Shown: positions 16,785-27,825, numbered from the stretch's first letter. The stretch is 64,000 nt of DNA from Candidatus Nitrohelix vancouverensis (GCA_015698305.1 CP048620.1:1948557-2012556); one strand, 5' to 3'. A program made the numbers and translations. The notes: generated from the letters alone by a model not told the origin.

Positions 16785-17579
16785 ATGAAGGTATCAGGAC
16801 AACTCCGAAAAATGACTTATGAACCAGCCTCGCCGGTGGAATATTTCCTGAGTCTGGACGAACAGCCAACGCCATTGAAGGACTGTCTCGGCAAGCCGTT
16901 CACGATGCGCTACCTTGGAAAAATCACCTGTATCAATTGTGGTCGCGCAACGAAAAAATCCTATGATCAGGGCTATTGCTTTCCCTGCGCGCGCGATTTG
17001 CCGGAGAACGCCATGTGCTCCGTCCGACCTGAATTGTGTCAGCATGAATTCGGCAATGATGCGGACAAGGAGTTTTTCAAGGCTTATTGCAAGGTGGATC
17101 ATTTTGTTTATCTGTCGCTCACCTCGGGCGTTAAGGTGGGCGTGACGCGCCATTTCAATATCCCGGATCGCTGGATCGATCAGGGAGCTGTGAAGGCCGT
17201 CGTCATTGCGCGCACGCCGCAACGTCTGTATGCGGGGCAGATCGAGGTGGCGCTGGCTAAGTCGATGAGCGATAAAACCAATTGGCGGAAAATGCTGAAG
17301 GGTGAGACTGAAGAGGCGGATCTGGAGACCTTGCGAGAGTCGGTATTGAGTCGCGTTCCCGAAGAACTCAAACAATACACCTTGCCAAACGAAACCGTGC
17401 AAGGCCTGTCCTATCCGGTGTTATCGGTCCCGGAGAAAATCAACAGTCATAACCTGGATAAGATTCCCGAGTTCAGTTCGATCCTTACAGGAATCAAGGG
17501 GCAGTATCTGATTTTTGAAGACAAGGTGATCAATTTGCGCAAGTACACGGGCTACCATGTCGAGATCAGCGCGGGGTAA
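16785..17579 (+). CDS. DUF2797 family protein
   Basis: A 264-residue protein of the DUF2797 family, whose function is not known. Near residues 45-70 it has a zinc-finger-like CINCG plus CFPCARD. About residue 108 starts VYLSLTSGVKVGVTR, followed by PDRWIDQGA. That strand-helix pattern recalls a GIY-YIG nuclease core, although the catalytic set is not complete to my eye. AAAAAGGAA lies before ATG 16785. It is the last gene of its run; a terminator follows. Confidence 0.85.
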   Translation: MKVSGQLRKMTYEPASPVEYFLSLDEQPTPLKDCLGKPFTMRYLGKITCINCGRATKKSYDQGYCFPCARDLPENAMCSVRPELCQHEFGNDADKEFFKAYCKVDHFVYLSLTSGVKVGVTRHFNIPDRWIDQGAVKAVVIARTPQRLYAGQIEVALAKSMSDKTNWRKMLKGETEEADLETLRESVLSRVPEELKQYTLPNETVQGLSYPVLSVPEKINSHNLDKIPEFSSILTGIKGQYLIFEDKVINLRKYTGYHVEISAG

Positions 17580-17611
17580 TTGGCTGATGAGGGTCAAGGG
17601 AAGGGCAAAAA

Positions 17612-17644
17612 AAAACTCCGCTGAGGCGACCTCAGCGGAGTTTT
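17612..17644. terminator. Bidirectional rho-independent terminator
   Basis: AAAACTCCGCTGAGG and its exact complement are separated by three bases. The A-run on the left and T-run on the right let it work for both facing genes (stops at 17579 and 17665). Confidence 0.9.
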
Positions 17645-17664
17645 CTATTGGAGCTTGATTAAAG

Positions 17665-18555
17665 TCAGGCGGCCTGTTTCACCACTTCGCCGCTGAACAA
17701 ATCTTCTATTTCATCTTCTAGCGGCGTTAATTTGGCGACTTTGATTTTTGTGGCCAGTCCGAAGAATTTCAGGACGCATATCGCCATCCAGGTCATGTCA
17801 AACTCCCAGGGGCGCAGTCCGTGTCTTGCGGACGAGGGGAACGCGTGGTGGTTGTTATGCCAGCCTTCGCCCCATGCCAGAAGGCCCACCCACCAGCAAT
17901 TGGTGGCCAGATCGTCTTGCAAACGAACGTTGACGTATCCAAACATATGCGACGCGCTGTTGACCAGCCAGGTGACATGATAGACCACGATGAGGCGCAG
18001 GAAAATTCCCCAGAATACCATCGGCCATCCGCCGATCGCTAAAAGAACCAAACCAAAAGCGATCTGAATTTTGATAAAATGCGCGTCGAGGAACTGATAG
18101 AATTTATCGTCGTTGATGTCTTTGGTGTAGGATTGGATGACTTCCTGATTGTCGAATTTGGGATGCGTGTGAACCATCCAGCCCAGATGCGCCCACCAGA
18201 AACCCTCGCGGGCGCTATGCGGGTCTTCATCGGTATCGGAACCGGCATGGTGCATGCGATGCTGACCGACCCATTTGATGGGGCCGTTTTCGCAAGCCAA
18301 TGCGCCGCAGAAGACAACAAAATAGCCGAGCCATTTGGGCAGTTCAAAACTACGATGCGTCAAATAGCGGTGGTAGCCCAGACAAATACCGATCGACGCC
18401 GTCAACCAGTATAAAAAAAGCATGACCGCAACTGCGCTCCAGGAAAATCCAAAGGGAAAAAAAGCTGGAATCGCCATCAGATGGAGAAAGATGAAAAAGC
18501 CAGTGACTTCCTTGTTAACAGCTTTTACCGGTTTTAAAGACTTGATTTGCGGCAT
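17665..18555 (-). CDS. Acyl-CoA/acyl-lipid delta-9-type fatty acid desaturase
   Basis: Membrane di-iron desaturase that introduces a double bond into fatty acids. All three His boxes are present in order: HRYLTH, HRMHH and HNNHH. Four membrane helices fall in two pairs. The order and text (YHRYLTHRSFE, VGQHRMHHAGSDT, EGWHNNHHAFPSSARHGL) match the stearoyl-CoA desaturase/DesC class. The 296-residue length is typical. GAGG lies about five bases before the ATG. It forms a single-gene unit and probably adjusts membrane fluidity at low temperature. Confidence 0.95.
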   Translation of the reverse strand: MPQIKSLKPVKAVNKEVTGFFIFLHLMAIPAFFPFGFSWSAVAVMLFLYWLTASIGICLGYHRYLTHRSFELPKWLGYFVVFCGALACENGPIKWVGQHRMHHAGSDTDEDPHSAREGFWWAHLGWMVHTHPKFDNQEVIQSYTKDINDDKFYQFLDAHFIKIQIAFGLVLLAIGGWPMVFWGIFLRLIVVYHVTWLVNSASHMFGYVNVRLQDDLATNCWWVGLLAWGEGWHNNHHAFPSSARHGLRPWEFDMTWMAICVLKFFGLATKIKVAKLTPLEDEIEDLFSGEVVKQAA

Positions 18556-18718
18556 ACTTTCCTCGTTATGTAAATTGAGTGTTAGAATGATCCCACGGAA
18601 GGATATGTATAGGGCTTATTCTAAAACGGTTTTCAAAAGTCTCGTGTAAAAGTTTTGTAACTTTAAAAGTCATCCAATGATGAACTCATGGATAGTTCAT
18701 TAGCAAGATCAACGGGTT

Positions 18719-19708
18719 ATGGCTGGCTGGCGGCGGCTGACAGGTTTCATGAATAGATTACGCGCATTATTTCACCCCATTTTTGTTTTTGTCGGGATTC
18801 AGGTGGCCTGGATCATTTTGATGGGCATCTGGATCTACTGGTACGTCAAAAATAACGAGAATTTTAAGGAGTTTGCCCAGAAACTGCGTCCCGAATTGCT
18901 GGATCGGGATTTTGACTGGGTCATTCTGGCGGAGGGCTGTTTCCTGATGCTGATCATTCTCGCCGGGGTCTATGTGATTTTTGTTTACTGGACCAAGCAG
19001 ACGCGCCTGAACCGCCTGCACAGCAACTTTGTTTCCAGCGTTTCGCATGAACTCAAATCACCGTTGGCGTCCTTGCAGTTGTATCTGGAGACCATGAAGT
19101 ATCGCGAAGTGTCTCCGGAGGATCGCAAGGAGTTCATTGAAATGATGCTGGCCGACACCAAGCGTCTCTCCGGTTTGATTGATAATATCCTGCAGTCCAG
19201 CAAGTCCGATTCGAAATCCATGCAATTGCAGTTTGAACCGGTGCCGATCCGCGAATTCCTGAATGATATTCTGGGCAATTTCAAAAGACAGTTCGAGGAC
19301 CGGCGTTTTGAGGTCAGTTTCAACGCCGACAACGATTTCACCTTGTCTCTGGACAAGCGGGCCATGCGCATGGTGTTCAATAACCTGATTGGCAACGCCC
19401 TGCGCTACTCCAATCCGGGATCGGCTTTCAACGTCCGTGTCTATCAAAAGGGCAAAGTCTGCTATATTGATTTTAAAGATCAGGGTCTGGGTCTCGACAA
19501 GAAGGAAGCCAAGAAAGTGTTCAAGAAATTCTATCGCGTGCAGAAGAAAGACACGCATAATATCGAAGGCGCGGGACTGGGGCTGTTTATTTCCAAGGAA
19601 ATCGTCAGGCGTCATAGCGGCGAGATCGAGGTGTCCAGCGAAGGCAGAGGGAAAGGGTCGACGTTCACCGTCATACTGCCCATCGCGGTGGATCTTTCGT
19701 CGTCCTGA
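18719..19708 (+). CDS. Membrane sensor histidine kinase, orphan
   Basis: A 329-residue kinase with two membrane helices (about 20-42 and 68-91), leaving only a small 25-residue periplasmic loop, so sensing may occur in the membrane or envelope. The HisKA domain has H110 in SVSHELKSPLAS. The HATPase domain has NLIGNALRYSNPG (N box), DQGLGLDKK (G1) and GAGLGLFISKEIV (G2). No response regulator gene adjoins it. The annotated start is the first in-frame codon (ATG 18719); a second Met at residue 11 is possible. Confidence 0.93.
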   Translation: MAGWRRLTGFMNRLRALFHPIFVFVGIQVAWIILMGIWIYWYVKNNENFKEFAQKLRPELLDRDFDWVILAEGCFLMLIILAGVYVIFVYWTKQTRLNRLHSNFVSSVSHELKSPLASLQLYLETMKYREVSPEDRKEFIEMMLADTKRLSGLIDNILQSSKSDSKSMQLQFEPVPIREFLNDILGNFKRQFEDRRFEVSFNADNDFTLSLDKRAMRMVFNNLIGNALRYSNPGSAFNVRVYQKGKVCYIDFKDQGLGLDKKEAKKVFKKFYRVQKKDTHNIEGAGLGLFISKEIVRRHSGEIEVSSEGRGKGSTFTVILPIAVDLSSS

Positions 19709-19785
19709 AGGAGCTTGTTTTTGATAGTGACTTCTCTTTATACTGGGTTGGTTTATTTTGACAATTCACCTGCAGGTGTCATGCA

Positions 19786-20634
19786 ATGAAATGCTTCGAT
19801 AGATTCCCTACGCTTCTCGCAATATTCTTTTTATGGGCTTTGGTTTTGATGACGCCCTCGACGACAGCGTTCGCGGATGAAGCGCTGACTCTGGCAACTG
19901 AAACGACGGTGTCGCAAGACGGCGCGGTTCACATAAGCTTGACCGTTACCAATAGCTCAGGAAGCCCTGTGTACCATGTTCACCCGATGTTCCATTTTCA
20001 CCACGCGATGGTGATGGGCGGAATGATTCACAAGCTCGATCCGGGCGAGAGCGTCCTCATTGAAAACGACGAACACCCGCCCGTACTGCGCGCCGGAAAT
20101 TATCCGCTGGTGGTCATGGCTCAATACAAAGCCGGGATGAACGATTCGGCCAGCCTCGTGCAAACCCATACCAGTTCTTTTTATTATCAGGAGTCGTTGA
20201 TTTCCCAAGTTCTTGGAGCCATCGAATATGTGCGCGAGTCGGGGGAGGGCAAGCTGAGGATTTTCCTGAACAACCAGTCGGGATCCCTGAAAAATGTTCG
20301 ACTCATGCTGTTACTGCCGCCGGGCCTGGTGGCTCAGGAATTTCAGGAAATGAAAGGGTTTACCTTGCGCGGCGGCGAGCGGGTGAGCTTTGAGACGCCG
20401 ATTCTGGAGACTCAGGCGGCCAGCTTGATGAATGGCAATTATCCGGTGTACCTGCTGGTGGAGTACGCCGAGATGCTCAAACATTACAGCCAGGAAATTC
20501 AGGGCGAAGTCTATTTCCCACCGATCTTCAACTTCAAACAGCATTGGCCGCATCTGCTGGCCATTGTCCTGCTCGGCTCGGCATTGGGCCTGTATTATAA
20601 TTTCAGAAGAAAATTCAGATTGACTGAGATTTAG
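19786..20634 (+). CDS. Secreted, membrane-anchored His/Met-rich protein
   Basis: A signal peptide (1-30, cleavage near AFA-DE) is followed by two beta-rich Ig-like segments and a C-terminal membrane helix (about 255-274) with a basic tail. This topology is typical of a periplasmic domain anchored in the inner membrane. A cluster near residues 64-84 holds seven His and several Met (HVHPMFHFHHAMVMGGMIHK), suggesting copper or other metal binding. The arrangement is strand, metal loop, strand, so a metal sensor or chaperone is conceivable. I do not recognise the family. Its last 20 bases overlap the facing DUF423 gene. Confidence 0.8.
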   Translation: MKCFDRFPTLLAIFFLWALVLMTPSTTAFADEALTLATETTVSQDGAVHISLTVTNSSGSPVYHVHPMFHFHHAMVMGGMIHKLDPGESVLIENDEHPPVLRAGNYPLVVMAQYKAGMNDSASLVQTHTSSFYYQESLISQVLGAIEYVRESGEGKLRIFLNNQSGSLKNVRLMLLLPPGLVAQEFQEMKGFTLRGGERVSFETPILETQAASLMNGNYPVYLLVEYAEMLKHYSQEIQGEVYFPPIFNFKQHWPHLLAIVLLGSALGLYYNFRRKFRLTEI

Positions 20635-21004
20635 ATTTTTTGAAGACGGTCCAGGCGAAGGTGAACCAGCCGATCATGAGAGAGAGTCCGCCGAGCGGCG
20701 TGATTGGCCCGAGAAAGCGCGGCCCGTCGAAGGTGAGTCCGTACAGACTGCCGCTGAACATGAGGATTCCGGCGACGAAGAAATAACCGGATTTTTTTAG
20801 AGGCTGGTTGTCAGGAGCGCCCCATTGAACGCTGACGATTCCCAGAAGTATCAAAGCGAGGGCGTGATAACCCAGGTATTGGGTTCCCGTTTGGAATGCG
20901 CCGAGTTTCTGGGCGGTGACGATCGCCTTCAGAGAATGCGCCCCGAAGGCGCCCAGCAAAACGCTCAAGCCCCCGAACAGGGCGCCTAAAGAAATCCATC
21001 GCAT
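20615..21004 (-). CDS. DUF423 membrane protein
   Basis: A 129-residue protein with four membrane helices of the DUF423 (YgdD) family, whose function is not settled. The start GALFGGLSVLLGAFGAHSLK and the mid-segment FQTGTQYLGYHALALI are hallmarks. It lies 12 bases after the atpC stop on the same strand, so it may be read through from the ATP synthase operon; no terminator is seen between them. Its 3' end overlaps the facing gene by 20 bases. Confidence 0.9.
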   Translation of the reverse strand: MRWISLGALFGGLSVLLGAFGAHSLKAIVTAQKLGAFQTGTQYLGYHALALILLGIVSVQWGAPDNQPLKKSGYFFVAGILMFSGSLYGLTFDGPRFLGPITPLGGLSLMIGWFTFAWTVFKKSKSQSI

Positions 21005-21016
21005 GAGGAAAAATCC

Positions 21017-21429
21017 TTAAGATTTTTTATCTTCCGCCCCTTCCAGGCGAGAGATGGCCCGGAACAGTTTCATCTGGGCTTGTTCGAATTCTTCCTGGCT
21101 GAGATCGCCCCGGCTCAAGCGTTCTTCCGCCGCTTTACGCGCGGCCATCGCGCGTTCCGTATCGATCTCGGTCAAAAGCTCCACCGTTTCGGCGAGGATG
21201 ATGACCCGGTTCTCCGTGACCTCGGCGTAACCGCCGCTGACAACCATCGAAATGGTTTCACTGCCTTTTTCATAAGACAAAGTCCCCGCGCGCATGGTGG
21301 TGAGGATGGGAGCGTGATCGTAAAGAATTCCAAGGTCGCCTTCCGAGCCTGGAATATTGACCTGATCCACCTCTTCCGAGACGACCAGTTTCTGCGGCGT
21401 AACGATATTGAGTTCTAGAGTATCGGACA

Positions 21430-21430
<1 letters not shown>
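21017..21430 (-). CDS. atpC: ATP synthase epsilon subunit
   Basis: A 137-residue epsilon subunit of the F1 rotor stalk, coupling gamma to the c-ring and able to inhibit ATP hydrolysis. The beta-sandwich has NIVTPQKLVVSEEVDQV and GSEGDLGILYDHAP; the C-terminal helical pair has AMAARKAAEERL. Its ATG shares one base with the atpD stop (TAATG), so translation is coupled. It is the last gene of the operon. Confidence 0.97.
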
Positions 21431-22875
<1,445 letters not shown>

Positions 22876-22891
22876 TTAATTCAAAATTCCG

Positions 22892-23755
22892 TCAGGCCTT
22901 GAGCGCTTCAGCCCCGTTTACGATTTCTATCAATTCCTTGGTGATATAAGCCTGTCTCGCCTGATTGTATTGCAAGGTCAGGCTTCCGATCATTTCGCCT
23001 GCATTTCGAGAGGCGCTGTCCATCGCTGTCATGCGCGCGCCGTGTTCGCCAGCCGCCGATTCGAGAAAGGCGCGAAACACCTGTGTTCTCATATAACGTT
23101 GCAGGAGCGAATCCAGCATCTCTTCCGCGTCAGGCTCGTATTCGTAGTCGACCTGATGTTCATCTTCCTTGACTTCATACTCAGGAACAACGGGAAGCAG
23201 TTGTTCGATAACGACGTCTTGCTGAATGACCGATTTGAATTCGTTGTAGACCACATAAACCCGGTCGACAGACTTGTTGGCGAATTCTTCCGCCAGATCG
23301 TCCGCAATTTTAGAAGCGAGAGCGTAATTGAACTCGCGCGTCCAGCCGATATAATCTTTCAAAATCGGAATATCTTTGGTCTTGAAAAAATCATTGCCCT
23401 TTTTACCGGCGAGGATCAATTGCGATTCGCGATTTGCGTGCGCCTGAATTTCCTGATTGGTCTTGCGGATGATGTTTCCGTTGAAACCGCCGCAAAGACC
23501 CTTGTCGGCGGTGATAACCAGATACAAAGTCTTGTTGTCCTCGCGGTGGCTCAGAAAGGGGTGCAAATCGTAATTACACCGCGTCGCCAGATGGCTGATC
23601 GCCTCCATGAGTTTGATCGCATAAGGCCGCGAACCGAGGATCGCTTCCTGAGCCTTGCGCAATTTGGAAGCGGACACCAGCTTCATTGCCTTGGTGATCT
23701 GCTGGGTATTTTTGACGCTTTTAATGCGCCTTCGAATATCTTTTAGATTAGGCAT
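22892..23755 (-). CDS. atpG: ATP synthase gamma subunit
   Basis: The central rotor shaft of F1, 287 residues. The N-terminal helix is MPNLKDIRRRIKSVKNTQQITKAMKLV-like, and the C-terminal helix has MDSASRNAGEMIGSLTLQYNQARQAYITKEL. Residues 190-225 are acidic and longer than in the shortest homologues. It lies six bases after the atpA stop. Confidence 0.97.
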   Translation of the reverse strand: MPNLKDIRRRIKSVKNTQQITKAMKLVSASKLRKAQEAILGSRPYAIKLMEAISHLATRCNYDLHPFLSHREDNKTLYLVITADKGLCGGFNGNIIRKTNQEIQAHANRESQLILAGKKGNDFFKTKDIPILKDYIGWTREFNYALASKIADDLAEEFANKSVDRVYVVYNEFKSVIQQDVVIEQLLPVVPEYEVKEDEHQVDYEYEPDAEEMLDSLLQRYMRTQVFRAFLESAAGEHGARMTAMDSASRNAGEMIGSLTLQYNQARQAYITKELIEIVNGAEALKA

Positions 23756-23761
23756 AAGCGC

Positions 23762-25264
23762 TTACATCAATCCTTTGTATTCTTCAACAGCGGCTTTCAA
23801 TTTCGTTTCGAGGTCGTCGTCCAGTTTTTTCTGCTTTTCCAGCGTGCTGATGACGTCCATGTACTTCTCTTCCATGAAGTTCAGAAAACCCGTCTCGAAT
23901 TGTTTGATCTTTTCGACAGGAACCTTGTCGAGCAAACCGCGAACGCCTGCGAAAATGGAAATGATCTGTTGCGTTGCCGAGAGCGGTTTGTACTGGTCTT
24001 GCTTGAGAATCTCGACCAGTCGTTCGCCGCGCGCTAACTGAGCCTGCGTCGCCGCGTCGAGGTCGCTACCGAACTGGGCGAAGGCCGCCATTTCGCGGTA
24101 TTGCGCCAGATCCAGTCGCATTTGACCCGCCACCTGCTTCATGCCTTTGGTCTGAGCGGCGCCGCCGACGCGGGAAACGGAAAGTCCGACGTTGATCGCC
24201 GGGCGTACGCCGGAGAAGAACAGGTCGGTTTCCAGATAAATCTGCCCGTCGGTGATGGAGATCACGTTGGTCGGAATATAAGCCGATACGTCGCCCGCCT
24301 GGGTTTCGATGATCGGCAGGGCGGTCAATGAACCGGCGCCGAGATTATCGTCCAGCTTTGCGGCTCGTTCGAGAAGTCGGGAATGCACATAGAAAACGTC
24401 GCCAGGGTACGCTTCGCGTCCCGGGGGTCGTCGAAGGAGCAGGGACATCTGCCGGTAAGCGGCGGCCTGTTTTGACAAATCATCGTAAACGATCAGACAA
24501 TGCTGACCGTTGTCGCGGAAGTATTCGCCCATGGCGCAACCGGCATAGGGGGCGATGAACTGCAGAGGCGCCGGATCGCTGGCTGTTGCGGCGACGACGA
24601 TGGTGTATTTCATTGCATCATGTTCTTCAAGCGTTTTTACAACGCGCGCAACCGTCGAGCGTTTCTGCCCGACCGCTACGTAGATACAGAACATGTTCTG
24701 ACCTTTTTGATTGATGATCGTATCGAGCGCGACGGCGGTTTTGCCCGTCTGACGGTCGCCGATGATGAGTTCGCGCTGTCCGCGTCCGATCGGGATCATG
24801 CCGTCGATGGCTTTGATGCCGGTCTGCATCGGCTCGTGTACGGATTTTCGATCAATAACGCCGGGCGCAAGTCTCTCGATGGGGCCGAATTGTTTGGTTT
24901 CAATCGGGCCGCGTCCGTCGATAGGCTCGCCCAGAGAGTTGACCACGCGACCGACCATTTCGGGGCCGATGGGCACTTGCATGATGCGTCCGGTGCGTTT
25001 GACTTCGTCGCCTTCTTTTATTTTATCGTCAAAACCCAGAAGCACCGCTCCGACGTTGTCCTCTTCGAGGTTCAACACCATGCCGACCAGTCCGCCCGGA
25101 AATTCGAGCAGTTCGCTGAGCATGGCGTTTTCGAGGCCGTAAATTCGGGCGATACCGTCGCCGACGGAAATGACCCGTCCGGTTTCTTTTAGCTCGATAC
25201 TTGTATCAAATCCCTCGATCTGTTTTTGGATCAGGGCGCTTATTTCATCGGCTCGCAAATTCAC
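23762..25264 (-). CDS. atpA: ATP synthase alpha subunit
   Basis: The nucleotide-binding, non-catalytic F1 subunit, 500 residues (family about 500-515). Walker A is [13 protein letters not shown]; the signature [17 protein letters not shown] and the Arg-finger region are present. [14 protein letters not shown] is the usual N-terminus that contacts delta. It is 12 bases after atpH. Confidence 0.98.
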   Translation of the reverse strand: MNLRADEISALIQKQIEGFDTSIELKETGRVISVGDGIARIYGLENAMLSELLEFPGGLVGMVLNLEEDNVGAVLLGFDDKIKEGDEVKRTGRIMQVPIGPEMVGRVVNSLGEPIDGRGPIETKQFGPIERLAPGVIDRKSVHEPMQTGIKAIDGMIPIGRGQRELIIGDRQTGKTAVALDTIINQKGQNMFCIYVAVGQKRSTVARVVKTLEEHDAMKYTIVVAATASDPAPLQFIAPYAGCAMGEYFRDNGQHCLIVYDDLSKQAAAYRQMSLLLRRPPGREAYPGDVFYVHSRLLERAAKLDDNLGAGSLTALPIIETQAGDVSAYIPTNVISITDGQIYLETDLFFSGVRPAINVGLSVSRVGGAAQTKGMKQVAGQMRLDLAQYREMAAFAQFGSDLDAATQAQLARGERLVEILKQDQYKPLSATQQIISIFAGVRGLLDKVPVEKIKQFETGFLNFMEEKYMDVISTLEKQKKLDDDLETKLKAAVEEYKGLM

Positions 25265-25276
25265 TTAAACGATCTC

Positions 25277-25816
25277 CTATTTTTCGATGGCTTGTTTCAT
25301 GATGGACAGGCGGTTTCGGAGGCTTGCGTCAGCAACCTGATCTCCGATTTGAACAATCAATCCGCCAAGAATCGATGCGTCCACGCGGGTTTCTATAATT
25401 ATTTTTTTGCCGAGAATGCGGTTGAGCGCTTCGGTCAAACGGTTGACCTGATCGGCGTCGAGGGCATAGGTTCCCGTTGCGGAAACCCGGACCTGATTCA
25501 ATCGGGCGTCTACCGCCTTTTCAAAATGATCGACAATATTCCCCAAGAACAAAATTTTAAGTCGCTCCGTCAACAGGAGAGCCAGATTGAGGATTTCCGT
25601 TCCGATGTTCATTTGAGAGCAAAGGTTACGAACCATCTCTTCCTTACGGTCCAGCGGTATCCCGGGATGGGAGAAGAACCGCGTCAGATCAGGTTGATCT
25701 GTGAAAGCCTGATTCAACGACCTCAGATGGTTCAAAGCGCTGTCCAGTTTTGAATCTTCCCTAATGCTGTCGGACAGGGCGTCTGCGTATCGTTTGCCTA
25801 TGGCGTTTTCTAACAT
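25277..25816 (-). CDS. atpH: ATP synthase delta subunit
   Basis: The stator subunit joining alpha/beta to the b subunits, 179 residues. The N-terminal helical domain begins IGKRYADALSDSIRE. The C-terminal part carries VRVSATGTYALDADQVNRL and DASILGGLIVQIGDQVADASLRNRL, the family's best-conserved region. Confidence 0.96.
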   Translation of the reverse strand: MLENAIGKRYADALSDSIREDSKLDSALNHLRSLNQAFTDQPDLTRFFSHPGIPLDRKEEMVRNLCSQMNIGTEILNLALLLTERLKILFLGNIVDHFEKAVDARLNQVRVSATGTYALDADQVNRLTEALNRILGKKIIIETRVDASILGGLIVQIGDQVADASLRNRLSIMKQAIEK

Positions 25817-25840
25817 ATGTATCCGCTATGCTTCTCTGGG

Positions 25841-26359
25841 TTAATTTTTGCGTTGGTCCATTGAACGGATGACTTCGTCAATCGATTCGTTGACCAGTTT
25901 CTTGCTGGCTTCGTCCGTCAGGTTCTTTTTCAGAAATTTTTCGGTGGAGGCGATGGTCAATTCGGCGGCGTAATCGCGAATTTCACTGAACAGTTTCTGG
26001 CGCATGGCTTGAATCTCGCGCTCGGTTTCCTGTTGCATGTGTTTGACTTTCGCCTGCGTTTCCTGAAGCGATTTTTCCTGAAGTTTCTTGCTCTCGTCGT
26101 AAGCCAATTGAACGATGGTGCTGGCTTTTTCGTGGGCCTTTTTCAGTTCCTCTTCCAACGTGAGTTTCAGTTGACGGCCTTCTTCGCGAAGTTTTTCCGC
26201 TTCGGAAATATCCGTGCTGATTTTCTTTTCCCGGTCTTCCAGCGCTTGAAGAATGGGCGGGAAGGCAAACTTCTTGAGAAGAACCAGCAGAAGCCCAAAC
26301 GACAGCAGGGACCAGAAAATGAGGGAACTGAACACTCCCACTTGCTCAAATTGAGGCAT
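25841..26359 (-). CDS. atpF: ATP synthase b subunit
   Basis: The peripheral stalk, 172 residues. One N-terminal membrane helix (SLIFWSLLSFGLLLVLLKKFAFPPI) is followed by a long charged coiled coil through residue 170. There is a single b-type gene; I see no second b' gene in the operon, so the stalk should be a homodimer. It lies between atpE and atpH. Confidence 0.95.
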   Translation of the reverse strand: MPQFEQVGVFSSLIFWSLLSFGLLLVLLKKFAFPPILQALEDREKKISTDISEAEKLREEGRQLKLTLEEELKKAHEKASTIVQLAYDESKKLQEKSLQETQAKVKHMQQETEREIQAMRQKLFSEIRDYAAELTIASTEKFLKKNLTDEASKKLVNESIDEVIRSMDQRKN

Positions 26360-26449
26360 TAGTGTCTCTTTTGAATATTAATGTGGATGATTATTTAATT
26401 ATGACGGCGAAACGCCAAACGACCCTGGGGTCGTTTGGAAATCTCACGT

Positions 26450-26671
26450 TTACGGCATAATGATGAATGCAATGACCAAGGCGTACAGTGCGATAGCTTC
26501 TACCAGAGCGAAACCGATCCAGCAGTATTTTGCAACACGCGCTTCCGCATTTGGCTGTCGACCGACCGTCTCAATGGTTTTTGCAAAAATATATGCGATC
26601 CCCAAGGCGGCGCCGAAAAAACCCGCTGCACATAAACCCATTCCAATCAACGCTGCTGCTTCTGAACCCAT
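26450..26671 (-). CDS. atpE: ATP synthase c subunit (c-ring)
   Basis: The 73-residue hairpin subunit of the rotor ring. Helix 1 is Ala/Gly rich, the polar loop is RQPNAEA, and helix 2 carries E58 (FALVEAIALYALV), the ion-binding carboxylate. Helix 1 has no Gln, and no Ser/Thr follows the Glu, so the sodium-binding set is missing and proton coupling is expected. A good ribosome site (TAGGAG) precedes the ATG. Confidence 0.96.
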   Translation of the reverse strand: MGSEAAALIGMGLCAAGFFGAALGIAYIFAKTIETVGRQPNAEARVAKYCWIGFALVEAIALYALVIAFIIMP

Positions 26672-26722
26672 TCTGTCATCTCCTAAAAAAAATATAAATA
26701 ATAACGGCTGATATTACTTTTC

Positions 26723-27454
26723 TTAATGAAGTCGGATCACGTCGCCAATATAAACGCAGGTCAACGTGGTAAAAATATATGCTTGTATAAATGCGATGGC
26801 AATTTCCAGACCATTGATAATGATGGTGAAAGTGAATGGCATCCAGCCGATGAACAGCGACGCCGACATGGCAAGACCAAAGAGTACGGCCAGCACGGTG
26901 TGTCCGGCGGTCATATTGGCGAAGAGCCGAACCGATAATGAAATCGGACGGGCGACCATGCTGATAATTTCAATCGGAACCATCAAGGGAATCATGATTT
27001 TGGGAACGCCCGGTGGAACCAGAATGCTGAAAAAATGCCCGCCATGTTTCATGAAGCCAATGACCAGGGTCATGATAAAAATCACAATGGAAAAGGCTCC
27101 TGTCACAACCAATTGACTGGTGATGGTGTAGGAACCGGGAATCAGACCGATCAGGTTGCAGGACAGGATGAAAAAAAACAGGGTGGCGATGAACGAGAAG
27201 TATTTCTTGCCTTCTTCCTTGCCGATGAATTCATCGACCATGCCTCTTATAAACTCCAGGCTGATTTCAAGAACGCTTTGAAGTTTTGAGGGGGTCTTGG
27301 CGCCTACGCTTTTGCCGCCTGCGCGAAACAGGAAATAGACCACGGCCATTCCGGCCCACATCGCCAATATCGCTTTGTTGATTGAAAGATCCAGCTCTCC
27401 CAGTTTGATCGGGATGATGGGGTCTAGATGAAAATGGTGTAAAGGACTTTCCAT
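26723..27454 (-). CDS. atpB: ATP synthase a subunit
   Basis: The membrane stator subunit with the proton half-channels, 243 residues and about six membrane helices. The essential Arg is in ISLSVRLFANMTAGH. The C-terminal helices hold FTFTIIINGLEIAIAFIQAYIFTTLTCVYIGD. The gene lies between the atpZ-like gene and atpE. Confidence 0.96.
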   Translation of the reverse strand: MESPLHHFHLDPIIPIKLGELDLSINKAILAMWAGMAVVYFLFRAGGKSVGAKTPSKLQSVLEISLEFIRGMVDEFIGKEEGKKYFSFIATLFFFILSCNLIGLIPGSYTITSQLVVTGAFSIVIFIMTLVIGFMKHGGHFFSILVPPGVPKIMIPLMVPIEIISMVARPISLSVRLFANMTAGHTVLAVLFGLAMSASLFIGWMPFTFTIIINGLEIAIAFIQAYIFTTLTCVYIGDVIRLH

Positions 27455-27463
27455 AATGCCTGT

Positions 27464-27745
27464 TTATTTTTCCTGTTGATCGTCGTTAATTGAGTCGCTT
27501 TTATTTTTTTGCGCGGCGTCCTGCTCTGCCGCGTCGTTTTGATTCATCATTGCGATGCGATACACTGTCATTATTCCCGCCGCTCCGCCCAGCAGGATTC
27601 CGAACACCATGAACCAGGGCCGCGTTTGAAAGTACCAGTCGATGGCGTAACCCATAGAGCCTCCGACAAAGGTCGATACCATCATTTCCGTACCCAACCT
27701 AAGCGCAAGACTCAGTCCACGACGGAAGTCGTTATTTTCGTCCAT
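27464..27745 (-). CDS. AtpZ/AtpI-type ATP synthase accessory protein
   Basis: First gene of the operon. The 93 residues have two membrane helices (MMVSTFVGGSMGYAIDWYF and MVFGILLGGAAGIMTVYRI) and a polar Gln/Asp/Asn-rich tail. It matches the AtpZ-like family (Gly-rich helix 1, D in helix 1, GILLGxxAG in helix 2), thought to aid c-ring assembly or carry Mg/Ca. Its size favours AtpZ over the longer AtpI. Confidence 0.85.
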   Translation of the reverse strand: MDENNDFRRGLSLALRLGTEMMVSTFVGGSMGYAIDWYFQTRPWFMVFGILLGGAAGIMTVYRIAMMNQNDAAEQDAAQKNKSDSINDDQQEK

Positions 27746-27796
27746 TGCTTAGGAAACCTGGGGTGTTTTAAGACCTGCGGGCAAAAAAACGGCCTC

Positions 27797-27825
27797 ATGA
27801 TACATCAGGCGGAATAACTTGTCCA
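27797..27825 (-). promoter_or_regulatory. Candidate promoter of the ATP synthase operon
   Basis: On the minus strand: TGGACA, 17 bases, TATCAT, each box 5 of 6 to consensus. Transcription would start about 40-50 bases before the first gene. The same bases can fold into an imperfect stem (27792-27810) followed by seven T at 27789-27783, so a terminator or attenuator is the alternative reading. Confidence 0.45.
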
